From: an uncultured Lachnospiraceae bacterium
Lineage (GTDB): Bacteria; Bacillota; Clostridia; Lachnospirales; Lachnospiraceae
Direction of reading: 5' to 3'
DNA length: 64,000 nucleotides
NCBI GenBank assembly: GCA_944377405.1
Contig: CALWES010000002.1
Span: forward strand, 62,001 to 126,000
The notes under the pieces are model-generated. The model saw only the letters and a list, made by a program, of their open reading frames with translations, did no database searches and had not been told where the DNA came from. A program made the translations under genes and the position numbers. This document shows positions 48,251 to 56,592 of the stretch, piece after piece; position 1 is the first letter of the stretch, and every line of letters starts with the position of its first letter.

Positions 48251-48607
48251 TTACTCAGCTTCTTCGCTGATTTCTTTCGCAAGCTGCACGATTTCAAAAG
48301 CATACTTACTCTTGCCGCTTTCCAGCAGCTTCCGGTAAATGGGATAGTTGACACCGACGCCGATCAGTCCGATTACACCGACCACAATGCCAGCGGTCAT
48401 CATAACGGAACCGCCGCTCAGCACGCCCATGGACAGGCACATCCCCACGCCCAGCACCAGCGCCATCAGCGTTCCAAAAGTATAGGCGAAAATGTTCGCT
48501 TTGAGCTTGGCCTTTCTGTCCAGTTTTTTTAGGGCCAGAACCTTGGATGCGTTTTTAGGCGCATATTCGTTTGCAATCGCCTCTGCAAAAATCTTATCTG
48601 TGTTCAT
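48251..48607 (-). CDS. Two-helix membrane protein, unknown
   Basis: A 118-residue protein with a charged N-terminal part (KKLDRKAKLKANIFAY), two hydrophobic segments (FGTLMALVLGVGMCLSMG and MMTAGIVVGVIGLIGVG) and an amphipathic tail. The ATG at 48607 is chosen because AAAGGAG lies seven bases upstream; the longer frame to 48661 has no site. It precedes the TetR gene, forming a two-gene unit. Relatives occur in many Bacillota but I know no function. Confidence 0.75.
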   Translation of the reverse strand: MNTDKIFAEAIANEYAPKNASKVLALKKLDRKAKLKANIFAYTFGTLMALVLGVGMCLSMGVLSGGSVMMTAGIVVGVIGLIGVGVNYPIYRKLLESGKSKYAFEIVQLAKEISEEAE

Positions 48608-48803
48608 GCTAATTCTCCTTTGATAATCATTGATTTCAGCTTTTGCTGATGACATTAGCATAAAGATTTTTCAAAGCAAACTGAACAACACATTTTTGAT
48701 TTTGCGTTGATTTATGCATTTCTATCCTTTGTCCGGAGAGCTGATGGAAAATCAAACAGAATACTCAGTTGTTTCAGTGTGACAAGTTAACCATATCACG
48801 AGT

Positions 48804-48820
48804 GTTGCAAAATTTGCAAC
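48804..48820. promoter_or_regulatory. perfect palindrome GTTGCAAAATTTGCAAC, likely operator
   Basis: Eight-base half-sites around a single centre base. It lies in the 345-base gene-free stretch 48608-48952, 26 bp upstream of the -35 box below, a position suited to an activator. The rest of that stretch shows only the promoter. Confidence 0.6.
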
Positions 48821-48845
48821 AGTTCAGGATGCCATGCAGAATCGA

Positions 48846-48873
48846 TTGTGGGAAAATTGCTGCATGATATAAT
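48846..48873 (+). promoter_or_regulatory. promoter of the aldo/keto reductase gene
   Basis: Perfect TATAAT (48868-48873) with a poor -35 TTGTGG 16 bp upstream, as expected for an activated promoter. Confidence 0.5.
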
Positions 48874-48952
48874 AGAACTGACCAGAACCGTTGAATGGCA
48901 GCTAAACAGGCAGGTCCTGGAGAAACAGAGATAAACATTCAGGAGGATTTTT

Positions 48953-50047
48953 ATGGATTATCGTAAATTGCCCCACGGTGGGGAGCAAATCAGCGTCATA
49001 GGACTTGGGAGCAGTTCCCTTGGGGCATCAGGTGAGGAGGAGGCTGAAAAGACCGTTGCCATGGCGTTAGAGCACGGAATCAATTATTTCGATATGGCAG
49101 CAGGTGATGCCATACCTTTCCCGGCTTATGGCCGTGCAGTATCCGGCTGCCGGAATAAGGTGTATTTTCAGATTCATTTCGGTGCGGATTATCGCAGCGG
49201 TAAATATGGCTGGACGCTGGATCTGGAGGAGATCAAAAGATCGATAGATTGGCAGCTCAGGGCTCTGCAGACGGATTATATCGATTTTGGCTTTATCCAC
49301 TGTATTGACGAATTCCCGGATCTGGAAAAGGCAAAGGATCAGGGAACGATCGCCTATATAGAGGATCTGAAGCGACAGAACATCGTTCGCCACATTGGCC
49401 TCTCTTCACACACCCCGGCAGTGGCAGAGAAGGTACTGGATATGCACATTCTGGATATGCTGATGTTCAGCATCAATCCAGCTTACGATTACTGCTGCGG
49501 CGAGTATGCTTTCGGCAGCGGCGACGAACGGTCTGCGTTGTACCGCCGATGCGAGGCGGAGGGAGTGGGTATTTCAGTGATGAAGGCCTTCAGTGCCGGT
49601 CAGTTACTGGATGAAAAGACTTCTCCCTTTGGTCAGGTGTTGACAGAGTATCAATGTATGCAGTATGCTCTGGACCGCCCCGGAGTATTAACGGTACTGC
49701 CCGGTGTAAGGAATCGGGAGGACCTGAAACGGATCCTTGGCTTTCTTGCCGCCTCAGAGGAGGAAAAAAACTACTCCGTGATTGGTGGTTTTACGCCTAA
49801 GGAGTCCACAGGAATCTGTGTGTACTGCAATCATTGCCAGCCCTGCCCAGCTGGTCTGGACGTGGGACTCATCAATAAATATTATGACCTCTCCAGAGCC
49901 GGAGATGAACTGGCAAAGGATCATTACGGCCATTTGGAGCGGAAGGCCTCCGACTGCATCTCCTGCGGTCATTGTGATTCCCGCTGTCCCTTCCAGGTCA
50001 GTCAAAGCCGGCGTATGAAGGAGATCGCAGCTTATTTTGGCAGGTAA
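48953..50047 (+). CDS. Aldo/keto reductase with C-terminal two [4Fe-4S] ferredoxin domain
   Basis: A 364-residue protein. Residues 1-280 form the AKR barrel; Asp47 (YFDMA), Tyr59 (PAYGRA) and His116 (FIHCID) fit the catalytic tetrad, but the position normally held by Lys is His75 (FQIHFG). The C-terminus holds two cysteine groups, CVYCNHCQPC and CISCGHCDSRC, for two iron-sulfur clusters. This subfamily is common in anaerobes; substrate unknown. AGGAGG precedes the ATG, and a palindrome lies upstream of its promoter. Confidence 0.88.
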   Translation: MDYRKLPHGGEQISVIGLGSSSLGASGEEEAEKTVAMALEHGINYFDMAAGDAIPFPAYGRAVSGCRNKVYFQIHFGADYRSGKYGWTLDLEEIKRSIDWQLRALQTDYIDFGFIHCIDEFPDLEKAKDQGTIAYIEDLKRQNIVRHIGLSSHTPAVAEKVLDMHILDMLMFSINPAYDYCCGEYAFGSGDERSALYRRCEAEGVGISVMKAFSAGQLLDEKTSPFGQVLTEYQCMQYALDRPGVLTVLPGVRNREDLKRILGFLAASEEEKNYSVIGGFTPKESTGICVYCNHCQPCPAGLDVGLINKYYDLSRAGDELAKDHYGHLERKASDCISCGHCDSRCPFQVSQSRRMKEIAAYFGR

Positions 50048-50076
50048 TCAGATCGGTTGTAAAGAAAGAAGGAAAT

Positions 50077-50943
50077 ATGTGGATCTTTTATGCGGCGGGT
50101 TCAGCCTTTTTTGCCGGTATCACTTCGATCCTGGCAAAATGCGGAATACAGAAAACAGACTCAACGGTGGCAACAGCCCTGCGGACAATCGTGGTGCTGC
50201 TGTTTTCCTGGGGAATAGCGTGGATCGCCGGCTCAGTAGAGCAGATTTGGAATATTGATGGAAGAACACTTCTGTTTCTGGTCCTTTCCGGAGCGGCGAC
50301 AGGGGCCTCCTGGCTGTGCTATTACAGAGCGCTGCAGCTGGGAGACATCAATAAAGTGGTTCCCATTGACAAGTCAAGTACGGTCCTGACCATTCTTTTG
50401 GCCTTGTTTCTTCTGGGAGAGGGAATCAGCCTGCCAAAGACGGCCGCGGTCCTTATGATCACTGCGGGGATCCTGTTGATGGTCGAAAAAAAGGATGCAG
50501 AGGGGCGCAACGGAGGTAAGAAAAGCAGTTGGCTGCTTTACGCAGTTGGAGCAGCCTTTTTTGCCAGCCTGACCTCTATTCTGGGAAAAATCGGAATAGC
50601 GGAAGTGGAATCCAACCTGGGGACAGCGATCCGTACGGCGGTAGTCCTTGTCATGGCCTGGGGAATGGTGTTCCTAACAGGAAAGCAGCAAGAGGTAAAG
50701 AAGGTCGAAAGGAAAGAATTCGAATATCTGTGCCTTTCCGGGGTGACCACAGGAGCCTCCTGGCTTTGTTATTACAAAGCATTGCAGGAGGGGCCTGCCA
50801 GTGTCGTTGCTCCCATAGATAAGCTGAGCGTATTGGTTACGGTGATTTTTTCCTATCTGGTATTCGGAGAAAAACTGAAGGAAAGGGCTGTGATAGGACT
50901 TGGGCTTCTTACTGCAGGAACTGTGGTCATGGCATTTCTGTAA
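50077..50943 (+). CDS. EamA/DMT-family transporter
   Basis: A 288-residue protein with ten helices in two homologous halves. The repeats are easy to see: SAFFAGITSILAKCGI versus AAFFASLTSILGKIGI, and ATGASWLCYYRALQLG versus TTGASWLCYYKALQEG. The family exports or imports small metabolites. It starts 29 nt after the aldo/keto reductase and is probably co-transcribed. Confidence 0.9.
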   Translation: MWIFYAAGSAFFAGITSILAKCGIQKTDSTVATALRTIVVLLFSWGIAWIAGSVEQIWNIDGRTLLFLVLSGAATGASWLCYYRALQLGDINKVVPIDKSSTVLTILLALFLLGEGISLPKTAAVLMITAGILLMVEKKDAEGRNGGKKSSWLLYAVGAAFFASLTSILGKIGIAEVESNLGTAIRTAVVLVMAWGMVFLTGKQQEVKKVERKEFEYLCLSGVTTGASWLCYYKALQEGPASVVAPIDKLSVLVTVIFSYLVFGEKLKERAVIGLGLLTAGTVVMAFL

Positions 50944-51015
50944 AGAGGGTTCCCTTGCCATAGGCAATCCAGGAAACGCAGTTACGGCATCATATTTGGA
51001 AGATTGTATAAAATT

Positions 51016-51468
51016 ATGAAAAACTATTCTTATGTTGATCTAAGACAAAGACCGGAATTAAAAGAAGAAGCAGCTGCATGGTTTCATGACAAGTGGGGAG
51101 TTCCGCAGGAAGCATATCTCGGATGTATGGAAGCCTATCTCAATCATGAAACGGAATATGGCTGGTATCTCTGCCTGGATAAAGGACGTATCATAGGCGG
51201 ACTTGGCGTGATCGATAATGATTTTCACGACAGAAAAGACCTTACGCCAAATGTATGTGCGGTATATACGGAAAAAGAGTATCGCTGCCAGGGAATAGCC
51301 GGACAATTGCTCGACATGGTTGTGAAGGATACGAAATCCAAAGGAATCACTCTGATCTATCTGATTACGGACCATACAGGTTTTTATGAACGATACGGCT
51401 GGGAGTTTTTGTGCATGGTTCAGGGGGACAACGAGCCTGAAATGACGAGGATGTATATTCATAAATAA
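51016..51468 (+). CDS. GNAT-family N-acetyltransferase
   Basis: A 150-residue protein. The acetyl-CoA-binding motif reads YTEKEYRCQGIAGQLLDMV (R/Q-x-x-G-x-G/A loop), followed by LIYLITDHTGFYERYGWEF, the typical final strands. The substrate is unknown. The ATG at 51016 is preferred over the TTG at 51004. The gene is more AT-rich than the chromosomal average and follows the EamA gene after 72 nt. Confidence 0.85.
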   Translation: MKNYSYVDLRQRPELKEEAAAWFHDKWGVPQEAYLGCMEAYLNHETEYGWYLCLDKGRIIGGLGVIDNDFHDRKDLTPNVCAVYTEKEYRCQGIAGQLLDMVVKDTKSKGITLIYLITDHTGFYERYGWEFLCMVQGDNEPEMTRMYIHK

Positions 51469-51591
51469 ATTTGATCTTGCCGGTCCGGATTCCCCATTGC
51501 ACATTTATATGAGCTTGCTGCTGAGAAAGAGAGTGAAGAATGCTGAAAGCGGCAAAAAAGAAAAATGAAAGATAGATGCAAATTTGAAATA

Positions 51592-51619
51592 TTGCCGATA
51601 AAGTGATATACTATATACA
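51592..51619 (+). promoter_or_regulatory. promoter of the HTH-Fic gene
   Basis: TTGCCG (51592-51597), 16-bp spacer, TATACA (51614-51619), 45 bp before the ATG. Confidence 0.5.
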
Positions 51620-51663
51620 ATAAAGAGTAAACCTGAATTTGAATTATAATGCGGGGAGCGTAA

Positions 51664-52554
51664 ATGAGACACATTTCAGTCAGTGAAACAGCAAAAAAGT
51701 GGGGCGTGTCAGAGCGTAGCGTTAGAAATTATTGTGCGCAGGGACGAGTAAATGGTGCGTTCCTCGCTGGCAAGACCTGGAACATTCCTGAAAATGCTGA
51801 AAAACCAGATCGCACCAATAAAAAGAAAGAACCGTCGGTTACATTGCTGGACATTCTGCAGGAGCAAAAGGAGAGAAAATATTCCGGCGGAATCTATCAT
51901 AAGACACAGATCGATTTAACATTTAATTCTAATCATATAGAAGGCAGCCGCCTGACCCATGATCAGACCAGATATATCTTTGAAACCAACACGATTGGAG
52001 TAGAGACAGAGGCACTGAACGTAGATGATGTGATTGAAACTGTAAATCATTTTCGGTGTATTGATCTGATCATTGATAGAGCAAAGGCAGAACTGACTGA
52101 AAAGTTTATAAAAGAACTTCATTTTATCCTGAAAAATGGAACCAGCGATTCCAGAAAAGAGTGGTTTGCTGTTGGCGATTATAAAAATATGCCGAATGAG
52201 GTTGGCGGAATGGATACAGCTCTTCCGGAAGAAGTTGCCGATAAAATGAAGGATTTGCTTGCAGAGTACAATGGGAAAAAAGAAAAGACCCTTGAAGACA
52301 TTCTGGACTTCCATGTGAGGTTTGAACGGATCCATCCCTTCCAGGACGGCAACGGTCGTGTGGGCAGATTGATCATGTTTAAGGAATGCCTGAAATACAA
52401 TATTGTTCCGTTTATCATTGAAGATGATCTGAAAATGTTCTATTATCGCGGATTGAAAGAATGGAATCGTGAAAAGGGCTATCTAATAGACACCTGCCTG
52501 ACGGCACAGGATAAATATAAGGCGTATTTGGATTATTTTCGGATTACTTACTAA
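51664..52554 (+). CDS. HTH-Fic protein (AMP transferase type)
   Basis: A 296-residue protein. An N-terminal MerR/excisionase-like helix-turn-helix (HISVSETAKKWGVSERSVRN) is joined to a Fic domain. The active motif HPFQDGNGRVGR (His about 224) is complete. SNHIEG (about 89-94) matches the inhibitory [S/T]xxxE[G/N] motif placed before the Fic core, so activity is probably self-restrained (class II). Fic enzymes usually transfer AMP to Ser, Thr or Tyr of a target; the HTH suggests self-regulation. The gene is AT-rich and has its own promoter. Confidence 0.9.
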   Translation: MRHISVSETAKKWGVSERSVRNYCAQGRVNGAFLAGKTWNIPENAEKPDRTNKKKEPSVTLLDILQEQKERKYSGGIYHKTQIDLTFNSNHIEGSRLTHDQTRYIFETNTIGVETEALNVDDVIETVNHFRCIDLIIDRAKAELTEKFIKELHFILKNGTSDSRKEWFAVGDYKNMPNEVGGMDTALPEEVADKMKDLLAEYNGKKEKTLEDILDFHVRFERIHPFQDGNGRVGRLIMFKECLKYNIVPFIIEDDLKMFYYRGLKEWNREKGYLIDTCLTAQDKYKAYLDYFRITY

Positions 52555-52652
52555 ACGGAATTGTAATAACTTTATAATTCAATGAAACCAATACGTCGCA
52601 GAGCGCAGCCGTCCTTCTTTTTAAATACTGATTTTGGTAAGGAGGAATTTAT

Positions 52653-53492
52653 ATGGTGACGGTGAAAGATATTATGGTGAAACTTATAAGTGGTGAGTTG
52701 TCACGTAAAGATCTAGAAGCTAATGGCTGGATGTGTTCTGTTACACAGCGCATTAATAAAATAAAGCAACCGAGAGGAGGCTACATTAATCCGAAAGAGT
52801 TTCAACAGACTGTATTAGATGGAGGCGGAATTGACGACTTGTTTCAAGTGGAAAATGTAACTCCGGCACTTGTAGGGATTACCGTAGATTATTTGACTCG
52901 TTTTATGACGGGAAGTTCTGCAAGGGAAGCATTTAAAATCTCTCAGTTAGGTGCCAAAAATGTTCAAGAACTTGAACTGTTCGAAGATCTAATTGCTTGT
53001 GTGAAAGGATTAGATGATAGCTCTATTGATGCAGCTGTAAAATTATCAGGATTTGATTCAGCTTATAGAGCGGGAATAAAAGCATATCGTCCAGTACAAA
53101 ACATTAAGCCGGATACAGCTACAATTAAAAATATAAGGACAATGGTTGAGCGATCACTGGCTTTTTTTAAAGTGTATGGTCCAAAAACCTTGGATGGACT
53201 GACTTTTGAAGGTGGATATACAGGATATGTAGTTATAGGAGATGGTGACTTTCTGACAGGTGACACGATTTGGGATTTCAAAGTTTCAAAGAAAAAGCTG
53301 CAAAGTCAACACACCCTTCAATTGCTTATGTATTGGCGCATGGGGTTACATTCAAATCATTCAGAGTATTATAAAACGGTAAAATATCTCGGTGTGTATA
53401 ATCCGCGTATGAATGTTGTGTATAGGCTTAATGTGGAAAAAATACCTGAGGATACTATTTCTAAAGTGGAAAGAGAAGTGATTGGTTATTAA
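52653..53492 (+). CDS. Unknown protein with PD-(D/E)XK nuclease-like motifs
   Basis: A 279-residue soluble protein. Residues 195-230 show a pattern like RecB/Cas4-type nucleases: Asp197 or Asp199 (IGDGDFL), then D208-F-K210 on a strand (TIWDFKVSKKK), then Q223-x3-Y227 (LQLLMYW), matching D...(D/E)xK...QxxxY. The N-terminal 150 residues are helical with no motif I know. It has AAGGAGG before the ATG, is markedly AT-rich, and lies 98 bp after the Fic gene. Nuclease assignment is motif-based and unproven. Confidence 0.6.
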   Translation: MVTVKDIMVKLISGELSRKDLEANGWMCSVTQRINKIKQPRGGYINPKEFQQTVLDGGGIDDLFQVENVTPALVGITVDYLTRFMTGSSAREAFKISQLGAKNVQELELFEDLIACVKGLDDSSIDAAVKLSGFDSAYRAGIKAYRPVQNIKPDTATIKNIRTMVERSLAFFKVYGPKTLDGLTFEGGYTGYVVIGDGDFLTGDTIWDFKVSKKKLQSQHTLQLLMYWRMGLHSNHSEYYKTVKYLGVYNPRMNVVYRLNVEKIPEDTISKVEREVIGY

Positions 53493-53653
53493 TTTATTAC
53501 TAGTAATATGGGCTTGACATTGGAGAGACTGATAGTTTGGAAAGTTGGAAACCGCGGTATAACGGATGATTTACATTATCTATTACATTATATCGGTTGG
53601 CAGTTCATTTGTGGCAAAGTGATAACCGGTAGAGAAAAGATAATATTTATAAA

Positions 53654-53696
53654 TGGAGTATGGCATAACAGAAGGCAGCCATACTCCATTTTATTT
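53654..53696. terminator. Bidirectional terminator
   Basis: TGGAGTATGG pairs perfectly with CCATACTCCA, followed by TTTTATTT; the complementary flank is A-rich. It closes the AT-rich island and the minus-strand MATE gene. The rest of the 233-bp gap (53493-53725) shows nothing I can support. Confidence 0.9.
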
Positions 53697-53725
53697 AGTT
53701 CCCAGATAAATTCATTGTAACAATA

Positions 53726-55078
53726 TCATATCCCCAAATTCCTGCGGAAGCGCCGGTTCAGTACAAGGCTCAGGCCGAAGGTGATGAGCTCTGCCACGGG
53801 AACTGCCAGCCAGATCAGCTTCTGACTGTGGGTCAGAAGGGAGATAAGGCCAAAGCAGCCGATCAGCAGGATGCACTGGCGCAGCAGATTGATCACCATG
53901 GCATAGCGGCTGTGATCCAGGGCCTGCATACTGGTGGCCAGGATCATGGAGACCATACCGAAGGGAAGGGAGATCACACAGGCCCGGAGGCAGACCATGC
54001 CAAGCTCCCGCATCTGGGGGCCGGCATTGAAAAGGGTCAGGATGAGGCCAGGGATCAGCTCCAGGATCACCATCAGGGCACAGATCAGGATCCCGTTTCC
54101 GAAGACCGCCAGATTCATGGACTGCTTCACCCGGTCCAGACGCTTCTGTCCGTAATTATAGGACAGGATTGGAACGATCCCGTTATTTAAGCCGAAGGTG
54201 GGCATGTAGCAGAAGTTCTGCAGCTTCATCCATACACCGTAGACGGCGGTTGCCGTTGTGGAGTAAAGGAGCAGGATCTGATTGATGAAGAAGCTGGTGA
54301 GGGAGGAGAGGCCGATGGTTATGATGGAGGGCATCCCTACCCGGAGGATGGCTGCCGCCGCAGCGGGATGGAAGGCCGGCCGCAGCATGTCCTGCCTGAC
54401 CGCTTCGTTGTATCTCATGTTCAGGAAAATGGCGACGAACACGGAAAAAATCTGCCCGAATACCGTGGCATAGGCTGCTCCGGCGATGCCAAGCTCCGGA
54501 AAGGGGCCGAGGCCGAAGATCAGCAGCGGGTCAAAGATCAGGTTAAAGACCGCTCCGGAAGCCATGGCCGCCATGGAGAGCATGGCCCTGCCGCCGGAGA
54601 CCAGGAGCCGTTCGTAGTATTTTCCGAAGATCGTACCGCAGGAGAATACCCAGTTGATGGTAAGATAGACGGTCCCCATCTCCGCGATCTCCTTTACATC
54701 TGTCTGATAACGGAACAGAGGCCCGGAGGCGAAGATCCCAAGGAGGATAAACACAGCCGTAAAGATCAGACTCATGGCCGTCATGGTGCGGATCGCTTCA
54801 GAGGCCTTATCCTTCCTGCCGATCCCCATGTTTCTGGACCAGACTGCCGATACGCCGGTGGCGGTGCCCACGGCGATGGCTGTGACGATCTGCTGCATGG
54901 GGAAGGCCAGGGATACGGCGGTGAAGGCATTCTCCGAGATCTGAGCCACGAAGATGGAATCTACGATATTGTACATGGCCTGGATGAAAAAGGAGATCAT
55001 CATGGGCAGGCTCATGCGCAGCAGGACCTGGTACACGGGGATCTCTGCCATCATGCTCATACGGTCATTTCTTTCCAT
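53726..55078 (-). CDS. MATE-family efflux transporter
   Basis: A 450-residue protein with twelve helices in two halves. FFIQAMYNIVDSIFVA near the start and QNFCYMPTFGLNNGIVPI in the middle are typical MATE blocks. Such pumps export drugs or metabolites with Na+ or H+ antiport. It lies 7 nt after the Crp/Fnr gene on the same strand, so it is probably controlled by that regulator. The start at 55078 has only a distant AGGAAAGGA site; an ATG at 55060 is possible. Confidence 0.9.
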   Translation of the reverse strand: MERNDRMSMMAEIPVYQVLLRMSLPMMISFFIQAMYNIVDSIFVAQISENAFTAVSLAFPMQQIVTAIAVGTATGVSAVWSRNMGIGRKDKASEAIRTMTAMSLIFTAVFILLGIFASGPLFRYQTDVKEIAEMGTVYLTINWVFSCGTIFGKYYERLLVSGGRAMLSMAAMASGAVFNLIFDPLLIFGLGPFPELGIAGAAYATVFGQIFSVFVAIFLNMRYNEAVRQDMLRPAFHPAAAAAILRVGMPSIITIGLSSLTSFFINQILLLYSTTATAVYGVWMKLQNFCYMPTFGLNNGIVPILSYNYGQKRLDRVKQSMNLAVFGNGILICALMVILELIPGLILTLFNAGPQMRELGMVCLRACVISLPFGMVSMILATSMQALDHSRYAMVINLLRQCILLIGCFGLISLLTHSQKLIWLAVPVAELITFGLSLVLNRRFRRNLGI

Positions 55079-55085
55079 AAGGGAA

Positions 55086-55757
55086 TCACATCCTTTCCTG
55101 ATTTCCAGTCAATTCAAACTGATTTTTGGAATAGCGGATCAGGCCCTCCCTCTGCATCTTGGACAGCTCATTGGACAGGGCGCTGCGATCCACGTTCAGA
55201 TAGTCCGCCAGCTGCTGGCGGGTATAGGGGATCCGGAAGCTGTAGCTGCCGGACCTCTTTGCGCACTCGGAAAAATAGGAAAGCAGCCGTCCCCGGATGG
55301 ACTTTGAACTGGTGTGGAGGATCCGCCGGGAAAGCTGCAGGTTTTTGGAGGCGCAGACCTGCAGGAGGTTCTGGATCAGCCTTCCGTGGAAGGGACAGGA
55401 CCTTGGGCAGGAGCTCAGGACCTTTCCGATATTCAGGAAAAGAACGGTGGTGTCCTCAGCTGCAAAAACGGAGATCATCAGAGGCTCTCCCGGTACACAG
55501 GCATAGGCCTCACCGAAGACCGCTCCGGAGGCGGCACTGCCCAGGATGCTCCGGTTTCCGAAAATGTCGCAGTATTCCACCAGCACCATGCCGGAGAGCA
55601 CGATGCCCATACGGTCCGTGGGCTCTCCCTCCGCAAGGATCCGATCTCCTTTATGATACTGCCTGGTTCCGGCAGAGAGACAGTCAAGGAGGCTTTCCAG
55701 CTCCTCAGGACTGATCCCCCGGAATAGCTGTGTATTTGTCAGCTCTTGTGATGTCAT
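55086..55757 (-). CDS. Crp/Fnr-family transcriptional regulator
   Basis: A 223-residue regulator. Residues 1-130 form a cyclic-nucleotide-binding-like fold (HKGDRILAEGEPTDRMGIVL), then a dimer helix and the HTH YTRQQLADYLNVDRSALSNE. There is no N-terminal cysteine cluster like that of Fnr. It is divergent from an iron-sulfur gene and hcp, as HcpR-type regulators often are; sensing of nitric oxide is inference. AAAGGAG lies five bases before the ATG at 55757. Confidence 0.9.
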   Translation of the reverse strand: MTSQELTNTQLFRGISPEELESLLDCLSAGTRQYHKGDRILAEGEPTDRMGIVLSGMVLVEYCDIFGNRSILGSAASGAVFGEAYACVPGEPLMISVFAAEDTTVLFLNIGKVLSSCPRSCPFHGRLIQNLLQVCASKNLQLSRRILHTSSKSIRGRLLSYFSECAKRSGSYSFRIPYTRQQLADYLNVDRSALSNELSKMQREGLIRYSKNQFELTGNQERM

Positions 55758-55768
55758 TTTTTCTCCTT

Positions 55769-55784
55769 TGTTGTCGTAACAACA
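55769..55784. promoter_or_regulatory. inverted repeat TGTTG-N6-CAACA between the regulator and hcp operon
   Basis: A Crp/Fnr-size dyad (5-bp half-sites, 6-bp spacer) in the 91-bp divergent region, next to the regulator's ribosome site. It is the best candidate for autoregulation and hcp control. Confidence 0.5.
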
Positions 55785-55848
55785 GAAATTCATACAGGAT
55801 TATAGTATAGTGAGGACAATGAGTCAAGAAAGGATCAGGAGGTACAGG

Positions 55849-56577
55849 ATGATAAGAAGGATCATACAGATCGATGAGAAAAAGTGCAATGGCTGCGGAG
55901 CCTGCGCGGCGGCCTGCCATGAAGGAGCCATCGGAATGGTGAACGGGAAGGCAAAGCTTCTGCGAGATGATTACTGCGACGGCTTGGGAGACTGCCTTCC
56001 GGCCTGCCCCACAGGGGCCATCACCTTTACAGAACGGGAAGCGGCAGCCTACGATGAGAAGGCTGTGGCAGAGAACAGGGCCGGAAAGCAGCAGGCCGGA
56101 GCAGGACAGCCTCAGGGCGGCGGTTGTCCGGGACACAGGCTGCAGCTTTTCCACAGGGAAGAAGCCCTGGAACAGGGAGGGGACCGGCTGGAAGGGACCC
56201 ACTCCTCTATCCGCTCACAGCTTGGCCAGTGGCCCTGCCAGATCCGTCTGGTGCCGGTGAACGCTCCCTATTTTAACGGGGCAAAGCTTCTGATCGCGGC
56301 GGACTGCACGGCCTTTGCATATGGAAACTTCCATCAGGAATTCATGAAGGGCAGGATCACCCTCATAGGCTGCCCCAAGCTGGATGCAGTGGACTACAGT
56401 GAAAAACTGACGGAGATCATCCGGAACAATGATATCAGGAGCGTCACCATACTCCGGATGGAGGTGCCCTGCTGCGGCGGCCTGGAGATGGCAGCCAAAA
56501 AGGCACTTCAGAACAGCGGGAAATTCATTCCCTGGCAGGTGGTAACCATTTCCGTTGACGGAAAGATCATAGACTGA
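55849..56577 (+). CDS. Ferredoxin-like iron-sulfur protein of the hcp operon
   Basis: A 242-residue protein. An N-terminal 2[4Fe-4S]-type domain has CNGCGACAAAC (first site) and the altered second site YCDGLGDCLPACPTG. After a Gln/Gly-rich linker comes a domain with CPKLDAVDY and PCCGGLEMA, further potential cysteine ligands. Proteins of this kind commonly precede hcp and may supply electrons to it. The ATG at 55849 sits behind AGGAGG; earlier in-frame ATGs lack a site. hcp follows after 15 nt. Confidence 0.85.
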   Translation: MIRRIIQIDEKKCNGCGACAAACHEGAIGMVNGKAKLLRDDYCDGLGDCLPACPTGAITFTEREAAAYDEKAVAENRAGKQQAGAGQPQGGGCPGHRLQLFHREEALEQGGDRLEGTHSSIRSQLGQWPCQIRLVPVNAPYFNGAKLLIAADCTAFAYGNFHQEFMKGRITLIGCPKLDAVDYSEKLTEIIRNNDIRSVTILRMEVPCCGGLEMAAKKALQNSGKFIPWQVVTISVDGKIID

Positions 56578-56592
56578 CAAGGAGGACTTGAA

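Noticed and set aside
53508..53720. 70-codon plus-strand ORF
   Set aside because: No ribosome site, unconvincing protein, and its 3' part is formed by the terminator hairpin.
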